Shown: positions 35,242 to 43,152 of the stretch, piece by piece
Numbering within the stretch: the first letter of the stretch is position 1
Layout of the letters: each line of letters begins with the position of its first letter
Assembly (NCBI GenBank): GCA_020622165.1
Contig: JACNMN010000011.1
Location: 62,001 to 126,000, forward strand
Direction: 5' to 3'
Length of the DNA: 64,000 nucleotides
Origin: Boseongicola sp. H5
Lineage (GTDB): Bacteria; Pseudomonadota; Alphaproteobacteria; Rhodobacterales; Rhodobacteraceae
The notes under the pieces: model-generated
Seen by the model: the letters and a program-made list of their open reading frames with translations, nothing else
Database searches by the model: none
Told to the model about the DNA's origin: nothing
Program-made: the position numbers and the translations under genes

Positions 35242-35676
35242 GTGAACGACAAGCAAGACGGCAAAAAACCCCTTTCAGACAGCGAGATTTCCACATCCGT
35301 CAACCGCCGCGGGATGCTGCGCGGCGCCGGCACCGCAGCACTGGGCGTGACGATTGCGGGCGTCGGGACGAGCCGCGCCGAAGCCGGGACCGACAATGAC
35401 AATGGGGCAATCACCGATCCCGGCGGGCGCGGGCGCGGCTATTGCCGGGCCTACGGGTCCGGCGTGACCGATCAGGACAACGGCACCTGGCGCGATCCGG
35501 GCGGAAACGGGCGCGGCGACGCCCGTCAGCAACGCGCCGGTTACACCGACCGTGACAATGGCACCTGGACCGATCCGGGTTCCGCGGGCCGTGGCGTACC
35601 GCGCAATGCGGCCAGCGGCGTGACCGATGCGGATGGCGGCAATTGCTCCGACCCGGGCGGCAACGGTCGCGGATGA
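35242..35676 (+). CDS. Tat-exported 26-residue-repeat protein
   Basis: 144-residue exported protein. The Tat signal holds the twin arginine at 22-23 (NRRGMLRG), a hydrophobic stretch AALGVTIAGVGT and a cut after AEA. The mature protein is almost only four repeats of the form T-D-x-D-N-G-x-x-x-D-P-G-G-x-G-R-G, starting at residues 50, 76, 102 and 128, an exact 26-residue period. Asp and Asn spacing suggests Ca2+ binding, but not a canonical EF-hand. GTG 35242 is the start because AGGAG lies 6 bp upstream. The next gene is a paralogue. I know no named family. Confidence 0.75.
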   Translation: MNDKQDGKKPLSDSEISTSVNRRGMLRGAGTAALGVTIAGVGTSRAEAGTDNDNGAITDPGGRGRGYCRAYGSGVTDQDNGTWRDPGGNGRGDARQQRAGYTDRDNGTWTDPGSAGRGVPRNAASGVTDADGGNCSDPGGNGRG

Positions 35677-35787
35677 TGCGAGCCTGACCATATGACGGCG
35701 GGGCGGGCCCTCCGGACCATCCGGGGGGCCGGTTCGCCGGATGATGCGCGTTTTAGTAGCTTCCAAAGCCGATGAAAGGCCAGTTTC

Positions 35788-36252
35788 ATGAGTGATGAAG
35801 AAAAGCCGAAATCCCCCGGCAAGTCCGATCTCGCCGACAGCAGCATCAAGACATCCCGCGGGTTGAACAGGCGGCGGTTGCTGCGCGGCATGGGTCTGGG
35901 CACCATTGGCCTTGGGCTGAGCGGCTGCGTTGCGACCCCGACCACGGTTGGCGGCGGGGTCACGGATGCCGATAACGGTCCGATCACCGATCCGGGCGGG
36001 CGCGGACGCGGCGGCCTGCGCAGCAGCCGCACCGGGATCACCGATGCCGATAACGGCCCGATTACCGATCCGGGCGGCTTCGGCCGTGGCGGCGGCGGGT
36101 TCACCCAAGTGCGAAGCGGCATAACCGACCGGGATACCGGCGCCTTCGCCGATCCGGTCGGCAACGGGCGCGGCACCCGCCGAACGGGGCTTACGGATTC
36201 CGATCTGGGGATGAACGCGGACCCGGCCGGGTTTGGCCGACGCGGGTTCTGA
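35788..36252 (+). CDS. Tat-exported repeat lipoprotein, paralogue
   Basis: 154-residue sibling of the previous protein. The Tat motif is NRRRLLRG (residues 27-34), followed by MGLGTIGLGLSGC, so Cys47 is a lipobox Cys and the protein is probably a Tat-exported lipoprotein. Repeats of T-D-x-D-N-G-x-x-x-D-P-G-G-x-G-R-G start at residues 59, 85, 113 and 136; the last two are degenerate. It is 111 bp downstream of its sibling, so the pair arose by duplication with one copy acquiring or losing lipidation. Function unknown. Confidence 0.75.
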   Translation: MSDEEKPKSPGKSDLADSSIKTSRGLNRRRLLRGMGLGTIGLGLSGCVATPTTVGGGVTDADNGPITDPGGRGRGGLRSSRTGITDADNGPITDPGGFGRGGGGFTQVRSGITDRDTGAFADPVGNGRGTRRTGLTDSDLGMNADPAGFGRRGF

Positions 36253-36348
36253 ACCGGTGGCGGTTCCGGCATCCGTTGCAGTGACTGCCGGTTCGCCATC
36301 CGCGCCATAGCGCGCCAAAGAAACACGCCCGCCCCTGATCTGACGGGC

Positions 36349-37443
36349 TCAGCCCACGTGGAACAGCGTGGCGAACAGCTTCGGGTCCAGACTGTCGGCG
36401 GCGAACGTCTCCCCTTCCGTCAGAACGCTGACCGCATCATGGCTGTGCAGGCTTTCCTGATGGCTGGCCACGACGCGGAAATCAGCGATGCGCGGATCGG
36501 CCTGCATCTGTTCGGCAAACAGGCGCGCGGCATCTTCCACGAAAATGGGATTGGCGGCGTTCAGCTCGGCGAACGCCTGTTCGTCTTCGCGTTTTACCAT
36601 CACCTGGGTTTCCGTGGGCACCGCGGCGCGGGCCATTTCGACCAGATCCTCGAACCACAGGCACCCGGCCTCCCCGTTCACCTCCACCGACAGCCGGGCG
36701 ACGGATCGCTGCGAATGGGGCGTGGCGAGTTGCGCCCGTGTCGCGCGCGCGTGCTCGCTCAACTCCAGCGAACAGGGACAGGTGGAGGAATAGACGTAAT
36801 CCAGATGCACGATCTTCTTGCGCACACCGGCCTGCTCGACCAGTTCCAGCGCGATATCGTAATACTGATACCCGCTCAGGCCCGAGCGCAGGCTCTCCAC
36901 CCGCATCGGAAAGCTCAGCCGCATCTGGATGCGGGCATCGAAGCTTTCCAGATCGGTCTTGTAATCCTCCAATGCCGCCTCGATCACCTCGAAGCTGAAG
37001 GCCCGGTCCGCATGCCGGTAGAAAGACCGCATGATCCGGGACATGTTGATGCCCTTTTTCTCCGCATCCAGGCTCACCGTCCCGGTAACCGAGGTTTCCA
37101 GAACCAGGTCGCCATTGTCGCGGGTCTGATAGCGGATCGGCAGCCGGAAATTGGAGATGCCCACATGCTGGATCTGCCGGTTTGCCCCCCGGATCAGGGA
37201 GGCCGGCCCGTTCTGCAGGTCGGGCAGCGTTGCCTTGTAGCCCGGATCCACCGCGAAATCGGCCGGGTAGTCACGGGCAAATTCGGGGTAGGCCACGGCG
37301 GTCAGCAGCCCGGCCGCGGCCGGATCCAGCGCGTCGATCGCGCCCGCGCCCGCCCTCTCCGCCCAGGCTTTCAACAGGGTCAGCGCCCTTGCCGCCTCTT
37401 CCGTGCTTGGGGTTTCCACCGTCGGTGTCACATGCAAATTCAC
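36349..37443 (-). CDS. folE2: GTP cyclohydrolase FolE2 (type IB)
   Basis: 364-residue enzyme that converts GTP to 7,8-dihydroneopterin triphosphate, the first step of folate and of queuosine/pterin synthesis. It belongs to the FolE2 (COG1469) family, which can use metals other than zinc. The active-site Cys segment YSSTCPCSLELSEHAR and the preceding SNFRLPIRY block are intact; the end contains SHQESLHSHDAV. Start GTG 37443 is chosen because GGAGG lies about 8 bp upstream and the family N-terminus fits. No Zur-type site was recognised upstream. Confidence 0.93.
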   Translation of the reverse strand: MNLHVTPTVETPSTEEAARALTLLKAWAERAGAGAIDALDPAAAGLLTAVAYPEFARDYPADFAVDPGYKATLPDLQNGPASLIRGANRQIQHVGISNFRLPIRYQTRDNGDLVLETSVTGTVSLDAEKKGINMSRIMRSFYRHADRAFSFEVIEAALEDYKTDLESFDARIQMRLSFPMRVESLRSGLSGYQYYDIALELVEQAGVRKKIVHLDYVYSSTCPCSLELSEHARATRAQLATPHSQRSVARLSVEVNGEAGCLWFEDLVEMARAAVPTETQVMVKREDEQAFAELNAANPIFVEDAARLFAEQMQADPRIADFRVVASHQESLHSHDAVSVLTEGETFAADSLDPKLFATLFHVG

Positions 37444-37587
37444 GGGCAACCCCTCCTGTTCCTTCTCCGAGCTTTCGAATATGGGGCAAATGCCCGCGCA
37501 TTCAAATCCTTGACCTGCCTTATTTATACGCAAGTGCAGACGGCGCAGATCACATCTCGGGCAAATTGCGACGCCGCCGCGGTGCGA

Positions 37588-38322
37588 TCAGCCCCGGTAG
37601 CGGCCCACGAAGGCGCGCAGCATGCGTTCGGGCACGGTCACCTCCTCGGCCTGCACATTGGCCTTAAGCGCGTCGGCCTCTTCGGGCGCGAAATAGCCGC
37701 GATGCTTGTAGATATCGATCCGCATCACAAAGCTGGCGCTGTCGGCTTCGGGGTGGAACTGCGTGGCGTAGAGATTTTTGCCCGCGCGGATCATCTGGTA
37801 CGGGCAAAGGTCGGATCTGGCCAGATGCACCGCGCCGGGCGGCAGCGCCTGAACCGCCTCCTTATGGCCGACGAAAGCCTTGAAATCGCGGGGCAATCCG
37901 GCCATGAGCGGGTCGGCCGCGCCATCCTCGGTCAACCGGCATTCCACGGCGCCGATGGGTTCGCCATAGCGCGCCTTGCTGACCTCGCCGCCAAGATGCT
38001 TGGCCAGAATGCCAAGCCCATAGCAACAGCCCATATAGGGCATGTCGCGCCGCGTGATCTCGGGCATCAGCGACAGGATATCGGCCTCGATCCGCGCCTC
38101 CAGCGGGTCCTTGTCCTCGGGCGCGTCGCTCACGCATCCGGGCCCGCCGCCGACGATCACGCCGGAATAGGCCTCAAGACTCAGCGCGGGCAGCGGCTGC
38201 TGATCGAGACGGATGCGCCGGGTTTCCGCCGCAGTCAGGCCCGAGCGGGCCAGAAGTGCTGCATATTCCTCGTCCGCCGCCTCGTCTTCCGGCCGCAACT
38301 GGATGATCAGGAACGGTTTCAA
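37588..38322 (-). CDS. Class I glutamine amidotransferase (GuaA-like)
   Basis: 244-residue stand-alone class I glutamine amidotransferase. Visible are VIVGGGPGCVSD, the nucleophile region MPYMGCCYGLGILAKHLGG (Cys in GCCYG), and the late histidine in YATQFHPEADSASFVMRI. It probably supplies ammonia from glutamine to an unidentified synthetase or acts as a gamma-glutamyl hydrolase. The start TTG 38322 overlaps the stop of the GNAT gene (TTGA), an unusual start supported by the coupling. It is last in the metZ operon. Confidence 0.82.
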   Translation of the reverse strand: MKPFLIIQLRPEDEAADEEYAALLARSGLTAAETRRIRLDQQPLPALSLEAYSGVIVGGGPGCVSDAPEDKDPLEARIEADILSLMPEITRRDMPYMGCCYGLGILAKHLGGEVSKARYGEPIGAVECRLTEDGAADPLMAGLPRDFKAFVGHKEAVQALPPGAVHLARSDLCPYQMIRAGKNLYATQFHPEADSASFVMRIDIYKHRGYFAPEEADALKANVQAEEVTVPERMLRAFVGRYRG

Positions 38323-38813
38323 TGGGATGCCTCCGCCGGCAGGTCGAGCCGCTTTTCCATCCGGTAGCGGTGGATCACGACCCCGTGGCGGTGGATCTCC
38401 TCGCGCTCCATGACCCGCCATCCATGGCGCTCGAACAACCGGCGGGCCAAGGCGCTCGCCTCGGTCGTCATGCGCCCGTGGCCATCGGCCCGCGCGCGGG
38501 TCTCGGCCACCAGATAAAGCGCATCGCCCACCCCCTGCCCCATGGCGGCGGCGGCAACGAAGGCCAGATCGATATAGCCGCCCTTGCGCGTCATGAACCC
38601 CACGGGCGCACCGTCGCGTTCGGCGACAATTGTATCGGCATCGGCCAACCGCTTGGCCCAACCCGCATCCGTCGGCGGCGCGGGCGACCATGCGGCCACC
38701 TGTTCGGCGGAATAATGCGCAATCGCCCCGTTCCGCACAGCGTCGTGATAGATCTCCCCGAGCGCTTCGGCCTCTCCGGGCAGCATATCGCGAATGGTCA
38801 GGTCCACGGTCAT
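38319..38813 (-). CDS. GNAT N-acetyltransferase
   Basis: 164-residue GNAT acetyltransferase. The N-terminus TVDLTIRDMLPGEAEALGEIYHDAVR is typical; the acetyl-CoA loop lies in AAMGQGVGDALYLVAE (Q/R-x-x-G-x-G/A) and the conserved C-terminal pair is ALARRLFERHGW. It overlaps metZ by 4 bp (ATGA) and the amidotransferase by 4 bp (TTGA), so it is part of the methionine-controlled operon. Its substrate may be a sulfur amino acid, but this is only inferred from position. Confidence 0.85.
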   Translation of the reverse strand: MTVDLTIRDMLPGEAEALGEIYHDAVRNGAIAHYSAEQVAAWSPAPPTDAGWAKRLADADTIVAERDGAPVGFMTRKGGYIDLAFVAAAAMGQGVGDALYLVAETRARADGHGRMTTEASALARRLFERHGWRVMEREEIHRHGVVIHRYRMEKRLDLPAEASH

Positions 38814-40006
38814 CTGGCCGCCGCCAGGGCCTGGCGCAGATCCGCCAGAAGATCGTCCGCATCCTCCAGCCCGACACTCAGGCGCAACACCCCGTCGCTG
38901 ATGCCGAGCACGGCGCGCTGATCGTCGCTCAGCCGCTGATGGGTCGTGGTGGCGGGATGGGTGATGATCGATTTCGCATCGCCCAGATTGTTGGAAATCG
39001 TGATGATCTCCAAGGCGTTCAGCATGCGAAATGCGGCGTCGCGCCCGCCCTGCATCTCCAGCGCCAGAACCGTTCCGCCCAGCTCCATCTGCCGCATCGC
39101 CAGCGCGTGCTGCGGATGACTGGGCAGGCCCGGATAGACCACCCGGCGCAGGCCCGAGGCCCCTTCGAGCCCCCGGGCCAGCGTCAGCGCGGTCGCCGCC
39201 TGCGCCCGGCATCGCAGATCGACCGTTTCCAGCGATTTCAACAGCACCCAGGCGTTGAAGGGCGACATCGACCCGCCGGTATGCTTCAGATAGGGCTCCA
39301 CCGTGTCCCGGATAAACGCCCGGCTTCCACAGATGACACCGCCCAGAACCCGGCCCTGCCCGTCGATATGCTTGGTGGCGGAATAGACCACCACGTCGGC
39401 GCCAAGCCCGATCGTGTCCTGAAAAACCGGGGTGGCGAAAACGTTGTCCACGATCACCAGCGCGCCCGCCGCATGGGCCAGCTTGGACACGGAGGCAATG
39501 TCGATCACCTCCAGCACCGGGTTCGAGATCGACTCGAAGAAAACCGCCCTGGTGTCCGGCCGGATGGCGGCTTTCCACTGGTCCAGATCGGTGCCATCGA
39601 CGAATGTCACCTCCACCCCGAAGCGCGCCAGCACCTCTTCAAGGATATACAGGCAGGAGCCGAACAGCGCCTTGGCGCTCACCACATGGTCGCCCGCACG
39701 CAGCATGGAGGTCAGCGCGCCATTGACCGCCGCCATCCCGGATGCGGTGGCAAAGGCATCTTCGGTGCCTTCCAGCGCGGCGATCCGGTCTTCGAACATC
39801 CGGACGGTCGGATTGCCGTAGCGGGCATAGATGAACTCATCCTCGCCCGCCTCGACGAACCGGGCCTCGGCCTGTTCGGCGGTGTCGTAGACAAAGCCCT
39901 GGGTCAGGAACAGCGCCTCGCTGACCTCGCCATACTGGCTGCGTCTCGTGCCCGCATGCACGGCGCGGGTGCGCGGCTTCCACGGTCTGGCGGTGGTGTC
40001 CTTCAT
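38810..40006 (-). CDS. metZ: O-succinylhomoserine sulfhydrylase
   Basis: 398-residue PLP enzyme of the Cys/Met metabolism family; it makes homocysteine from O-succinylhomoserine and sulfide in methionine synthesis. Family marks: YARYGNPTVRMFEDRIAALEG, ALFGSCLYI, SISNPVLEVIDI, and the PLP-lysine motif VVYSATKHIDGQG. The start is MKDTTARPWKPRTRAVHAGT at ATG 40006, just after a terminator that belongs to its leader. It heads the metZ-GNAT-amidotransferase operon, behind a SAM-II riboswitch. Confidence 0.95.
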   Translation of the reverse strand: MKDTTARPWKPRTRAVHAGTRRSQYGEVSEALFLTQGFVYDTAEQAEARFVEAGEDEFIYARYGNPTVRMFEDRIAALEGTEDAFATASGMAAVNGALTSMLRAGDHVVSAKALFGSCLYILEEVLARFGVEVTFVDGTDLDQWKAAIRPDTRAVFFESISNPVLEVIDIASVSKLAHAAGALVIVDNVFATPVFQDTIGLGADVVVYSATKHIDGQGRVLGGVICGSRAFIRDTVEPYLKHTGGSMSPFNAWVLLKSLETVDLRCRAQAATALTLARGLEGASGLRRVVYPGLPSHPQHALAMRQMELGGTVLALEMQGGRDAAFRMLNALEIITISNNLGDAKSIITHPATTTHQRLSDDQRAVLGISDGVLRLSVGLEDADDLLADLRQALAAAR

Positions 40007-40034
40007 CGTTTCATCTCCATGCGCGTCCGGGCAC

Positions 40035-40065
40035 AAAAAAAACCCCGGACCTGGGGTGGCCGGGG
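40035..40065 (-). terminator. Intrinsic terminator in the metZ leader
   Basis: On the minus strand, CCCCGG / CCGGGG (40065-40060 with 40048-40043) around an 11-nt loop is followed by eight T. It sits 26 nt after the SAM-II riboswitch and 28 nt before the metZ start, so it is placed for attenuation of the operon. Confidence 0.85.
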
Positions 40066-40090
40066 CGCGCATATATCAAAGCACCTTCGA

Positions 40091-40146
40091 CCTCTTTAGC
40101 GGAATGTTTTACGTGGCCCGCAATCCGGTAAACAAATCGCCACGCG
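40091..40146 (-). ncRNA. SAM-II riboswitch
   Basis: On the minus strand the leader has the SAM-II (metA motif) layout: P1 stem CGTGGC / GCCACG (40144-40139 with 40117-40112), a CGATTTGTTTACCGGATTGC loop, GTAAAACATT and the 3' CCGCTAAAGAGG segment. GCGG / CCGC form the pseudoknot. SAM-II binds S-adenosylmethionine and shuts off methionine genes. It lies about 85 nt upstream of metZ with a strong terminator in between. Confidence 0.9.
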
Positions 40147-40299
40147 GAAGGGATTAGGCCGCTGCCGTCTGCGGGTCAAGCGGCAAAAACGGCCGCGTCA
40201 TCGCTGCGACATGGCCACGTCACAGGGATGTTGCGCAGACGTCACCTAAATGTTGCGGAAAGAACTTATCCACACCCCATAGCTTGTGGGGTTCATGCA

Positions 40300-41214
40300 A
40301 TGCCGGTTTTGCCCGTCACAGCCAGATCCAGCCAGATCGTCGCGCCGGAGCGGCTGCGCGACGCGCTGGCCGCGCTGCCGTCCGGCGCGACGGCGACGGT
40401 GATGGTTCACGGCTACCGGTTCTGCCCGCTGTCCGGGCCCACCGACCCGCACCGGCATATCCTGTCGCCCGCCCCGCAAAGCGCCTGCTGGAAGGCGATC
40501 AGCTGGCCCCGGCATCTGCATCTGAACCGGCCCGGCGCGGGGTTGGGCATCGGCTTTGGATGGCCCGCCACCGGGCCCCTGCGCGAGGTTGCGGCGCGCG
40601 CCTTTGTCGCGGGGCATGCGCTGGCCCGAACCGTTCGGATCCTGCGCGACACCCGGCCCGATCTGCAGGTCAACATCATCGCCCATTCGCTTGGCGCGCG
40701 GGTGGCGCTGGCGGCGCTCGACGATCTGGGGGCCCATGACGTGGCCCGGATGATCCTTCTGTCCGGCGCGGAGTATCGGGGCACGGCCGACCGCGCGCTG
40801 GCCGGCCGCAGCACCCGGGTGCTGAATGTCACCAGCGGCGAAAACGCGCTCTTCGACATGCTGTTCCGGGCCCTCGTGCCAGCGCCCCGCTGGCGCGACC
40901 GGCCCCTGTCGGCGGGTTTGGGGCACCCGCATCCGCGCTGGATCGATCTGGCCATCGACGCGCCCGCGCATCGCATGGCGCTGGCCCGGCTCGGCTACCC
41001 GATCCGGCCCCCGGCGACCCGCATCTGCCACTGGTCGGGATATCTGCGGCCCGGTCTCTTCCCGCTTTACCGCGCTGTCTTCGACCCTGCCCATGCCGCG
41101 CTTTTCGATCGGCTCGGGGCGGCACTGCCGGTGGGCCCGGCGCCGCAAAAGGTTACAAAAATGGCCGAATTCGGGAATTTTCGTAACCTGTTCACCGGCG
41201 CCGCGAGATCCTGA
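40300..41214 (+). CDS. Alpha/beta hydrolase (lipase-fold, DUF900-like)
   Basis: 304-residue cytosolic serine hydrolase-like protein. The nucleophile elbow is NIIAHSLGARVALAALDDLG (G-x-S-x-G with A-H-S-L-G), after the oxyanion strand TVMVHGYRF. The catalytic Asp/His positions are not obvious: the segments GHPHPRWIDLAID and RICHWSGYLR are candidates. No signal peptide was seen. It is divergent from the metZ operon. An esterase or thioesterase is likely; the natural substrate is unknown. Confidence 0.78.
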   Translation: MPVLPVTARSSQIVAPERLRDALAALPSGATATVMVHGYRFCPLSGPTDPHRHILSPAPQSACWKAISWPRHLHLNRPGAGLGIGFGWPATGPLREVAARAFVAGHALARTVRILRDTRPDLQVNIIAHSLGARVALAALDDLGAHDVARMILLSGAEYRGTADRALAGRSTRVLNVTSGENALFDMLFRALVPAPRWRDRPLSAGLGHPHPRWIDLAIDAPAHRMALARLGYPIRPPATRICHWSGYLRPGLFPLYRAVFDPAHAALFDRLGAALPVGPAPQKVTKMAEFGNFRNLFTGAARS

Positions 41215-41277
41215 GGCCACTTGCCCCGCCCCCCGATCTGCCCGATGCTGGGCCAGAGCTGCCCGGAGACCGCCGCG

Positions 41278-41970
41278 ATGATCCATCTGTATTACTGGCC
41301 CACACCCAATGGCTGGAAAATCACCATCGCGCTTGAGGAGATGGGGCTACCCTATACCGTTCATCTGGTCGATATTGGCGCGGGCGATCAGTTCGACCCC
41401 GATTTCCTGAAAATCGCCCCCAACAACCGCATGCCCGCGATCACCGATGCCGACGGCCCCGACGGTCAGCCGGTCTCGATCTTCGAATCCGGGGCGATCC
41501 TGCAATATCTCGCGCGCAAGACCGGGCGGTTCGGCGGCCCGACGGAACGTGACCGGATCGCCGTCGATCAATGGCTGATGTGGCAGATGGGCGGGGTCGG
41601 GCCGATGGCGGGGCAAGCGCATCATTTCCTGAAATACGCGCCTGATATGGACCCGCCGCAGGACCTTCCCTATGCGAAGGACCGATATCGCCGCGAGACC
41701 GGGCGGCTTTACCGGGTACTGGACACCCAACTGGCCGAAAACGAGTTTGTCGCGGGCGATTTCTACTCCATCGCGGACATGGCGATCTGGCCCTGGGCGA
41801 GCCTCTGGGAAGGTCAGCAGCAAACGCTGGAGGACAAACCGCATCTGACCCGCTGGCTGGATCGGATCGCGGCGCGCCCGGCGGTCCGGGCAGGCCGGGC
41901 CGTCGCCGCGGAAAAACGCGGCGAAACCCGGGACAAGGCCGCCCAGGACCGGCTTTTCAGACAGAGCTGA
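41278..41970 (+). CDS. Glutathione S-transferase (YfcG/nu-class-like)
   Basis: 230-residue GST. The N-terminal thioredoxin-fold part has MIHLYYWPTPNGWKITIALEEMG (TPNG active-site region, Asn/Thr), NNRMPAITD and ESGAILQYLA; the C-terminal helical domain includes FSIADMAIWPWASLW, like the N-capping motif. The TPNGWK motif is characteristic of YfcG/YghU-type disulfide-bond reductases. It follows the hydrolase by 63 bp on the same strand, with GGAG upstream of ATG 41278. Confidence 0.9.
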   Translation: MIHLYYWPTPNGWKITIALEEMGLPYTVHLVDIGAGDQFDPDFLKIAPNNRMPAITDADGPDGQPVSIFESGAILQYLARKTGRFGGPTERDRIAVDQWLMWQMGGVGPMAGQAHHFLKYAPDMDPPQDLPYAKDRYRRETGRLYRVLDTQLAENEFVAGDFYSIADMAIWPWASLWEGQQQTLEDKPHLTRWLDRIAARPAVRAGRAVAAEKRGETRDKAAQDRLFRQS

Positions 41971-41995
41971 GGGGAAAATCGCCGACGCTTTCCCC
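41971..41995 (+). terminator. Possible terminator after the GST gene
   Basis: Perfect 7-bp stem GGGGAAA / TTTCCCC (41971-41977 with 41989-41995) beginning immediately after the stop codon; only CCTT follows, so the T-run is poor. Confidence 0.35.
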
Positions 41996-42132
41996 CTTGC
42001 GTCACCCCAATTCGCCGGATTTCTGAGCGGCAGGCAGGCGGCGCCCGGATCAATTCGGGCAAAAACCCTGCGATGTCTGGTTTTTGCATGCAAGACTGCC
42101 TATTCTAGTGGCTGAAACGAACCGGAGCTGAA

Positions 42133-42222
42133 ATGACCTCCAACACCCTACGCGGCGTCGCTTTTGCAGCGCTTCTCGTGATCATCATGATGTCCGTTTT
42201 CGGCGGGTTCGGAGTGCTGTAA
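42133..42222 (+). CDS. 29-aa single-pass membrane microprotein
   Basis: A 29-residue hydrophobic peptide, MTSNTLRGVAFAALLVIIMM followed by a Gly-rich end. One membrane helix is predicted at about residues 8-27. It has a GGAG ribosome-binding site 5 bp before the ATG, and its stop codon ends exactly at the base before the start of the XpaC gene, so it is the first gene of that operon. A palindrome TTGCATGCAA (42084-42093) lies 40 bp upstream. Function unknown; a regulatory or structural role in the membrane complex is conceivable. Confidence 0.6.
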   Translation: MTSNTLRGVAFAALLVIIMMSVFGGFGVL

Positions 42223-43152
42223 ATGGCCAAACGGTACGGCGGAGAATTCAGCCCCGAGGGCCGGCGGGATACCCGCGAAACGGTCACAGCGACTCCGGCG
42301 CGCCCGCTGGAGGCGAGTTTCAAGGGCCGTTCGCCCGCCCGGCACGGGGCCAAGATCAACCTTCTGTTCATCGCGCCGCTCGCCGTCTTCTTCACGGCGT
42401 TCTTCCAGTCGACGGTGGCCATGGCCACGGATCTGGCCGGCGCCGCGGTGTTGCTGCTCGCGGCCTGGTTGCTGCGCGACGGGATTCGCGCCGAGGATGC
42501 CTATAACGAACGCAAGGTCGCGCGGCGCCCGGCGATCCCGCGCAAGATATTCGCCTCCGTTCTGACGGCGGCGGGCGTCGGGTTGCTGGTGTTCGGCGGG
42601 CAGTGGAACCTGTTGACGGCCGTGATCGCGGGCGCCGTTGCCGGTGCGCTGCATCTGTTCGTATTCCAGCCCGATCCGATGAAGGATAAGGGCCTGGAGG
42701 GCGTGGACAATTTCCAGACCGAGCGTGTGGCCCGCAAGGTCGAAGAGGCCGAAACCCTGCTTGACGGGATGAAAGACGCCATCAAGCGCGCGCGGGACCG
42801 GCAGCTGGAGGCGCGGGTGGAAGGGTTTCAGCACACCGTGCGCCAGATGTTCCGCACCATCGAACAGGACCCCCGCGATCTGACCGGTGCGCGCAAGTAT
42901 CTGGGCGTTTATCTGCAGGGCGCGCGCGACGCGACCGTGAAATTCGCCGATCTTTACGGCCGGGGCCGCGACCCGGAGGTCCGGGCCGATTATGTGCGGC
43001 TTCTGGACGATCTCGAACGCAATTTTTCAACCCGCACCCAACGGATGCTGATCGACGATCGCAGCGATCTGGATGTGGAGATCGAGGTCCTGCGGGACCG
43101 GCTGAACCGAGACAATCTGCATATCACGAGCGAGGAAACACGACATGACTGA
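42223..43152 (+). CDS. xpaC: XpaC-family membrane protein
   Basis: 309-residue protein of the XpaC family, historically named after 5-bromo-4-chloroindolyl phosphate hydrolysis. A basic cytosolic N-terminus precedes about four membrane helices (residues 45-145: INLLFIAPLAVFFTAFFQ, LAGAAVLLLAAWLLRDG, IFASVLTAAGVGLLVFGG, ITAVIAGAVAGALHL-like). The C-terminal half is a long helical, probably coiled-coil cytosolic domain. It overlaps the TelA gene by 8 bp. XpaC and TelA are co-conserved in stress-resistance operons. Confidence 0.88.
   Translation: MAKRYGGEFSPEGRRDTRETVTATPARPLEASFKGRSPARHGAKINLLFIAPLAVFFTAFFQSTVAMATDLAGAAVLLLAAWLLRDGIRAEDAYNERKVARRPAIPRKIFASVLTAAGVGLLVFGGQWNLLTAVIAGAVAGALHLFVFQPDPMKDKGLEGVDNFQTERVARKVEEAETLLDGMKDAIKRARDRQLEARVEGFQHTVRQMFRTIEQDPRDLTGARKYLGVYLQGARDATVKFADLYGRGRDPEVRADYVRLLDDLERNFSTRTQRMLIDDRSDLDVEIEVLRDRLNRDNLHITSEETRHD

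Noticed and set aside
35242-36252. Calling the Tat-repeat proteins EF-hand or RTX proteins
   Set aside because: The loops read D-x-D-N-G, one residue shorter than the canonical D-x-D-x-D-G loop, and the nonapeptide spacing of RTX repeats is absent.
37588-38877. Apparent fusion of an acetyltransferase-like segment with the glutamine amidotransferase
   Set aside because: The upstream part is the out-of-frame reading of the GNAT gene. A TTGA overlap at 38319-38322 gives a coupled start for a separate protein.
40266-40274. A perfect DnaA box TTATCCACA upstream of the alpha/beta hydrolase gene
   Set aside because: A single copy is expected by chance at about this frequency in 64 kb. There is no cluster of boxes, no AT-rich unwinding element and no replication gene nearby, so no origin is called.
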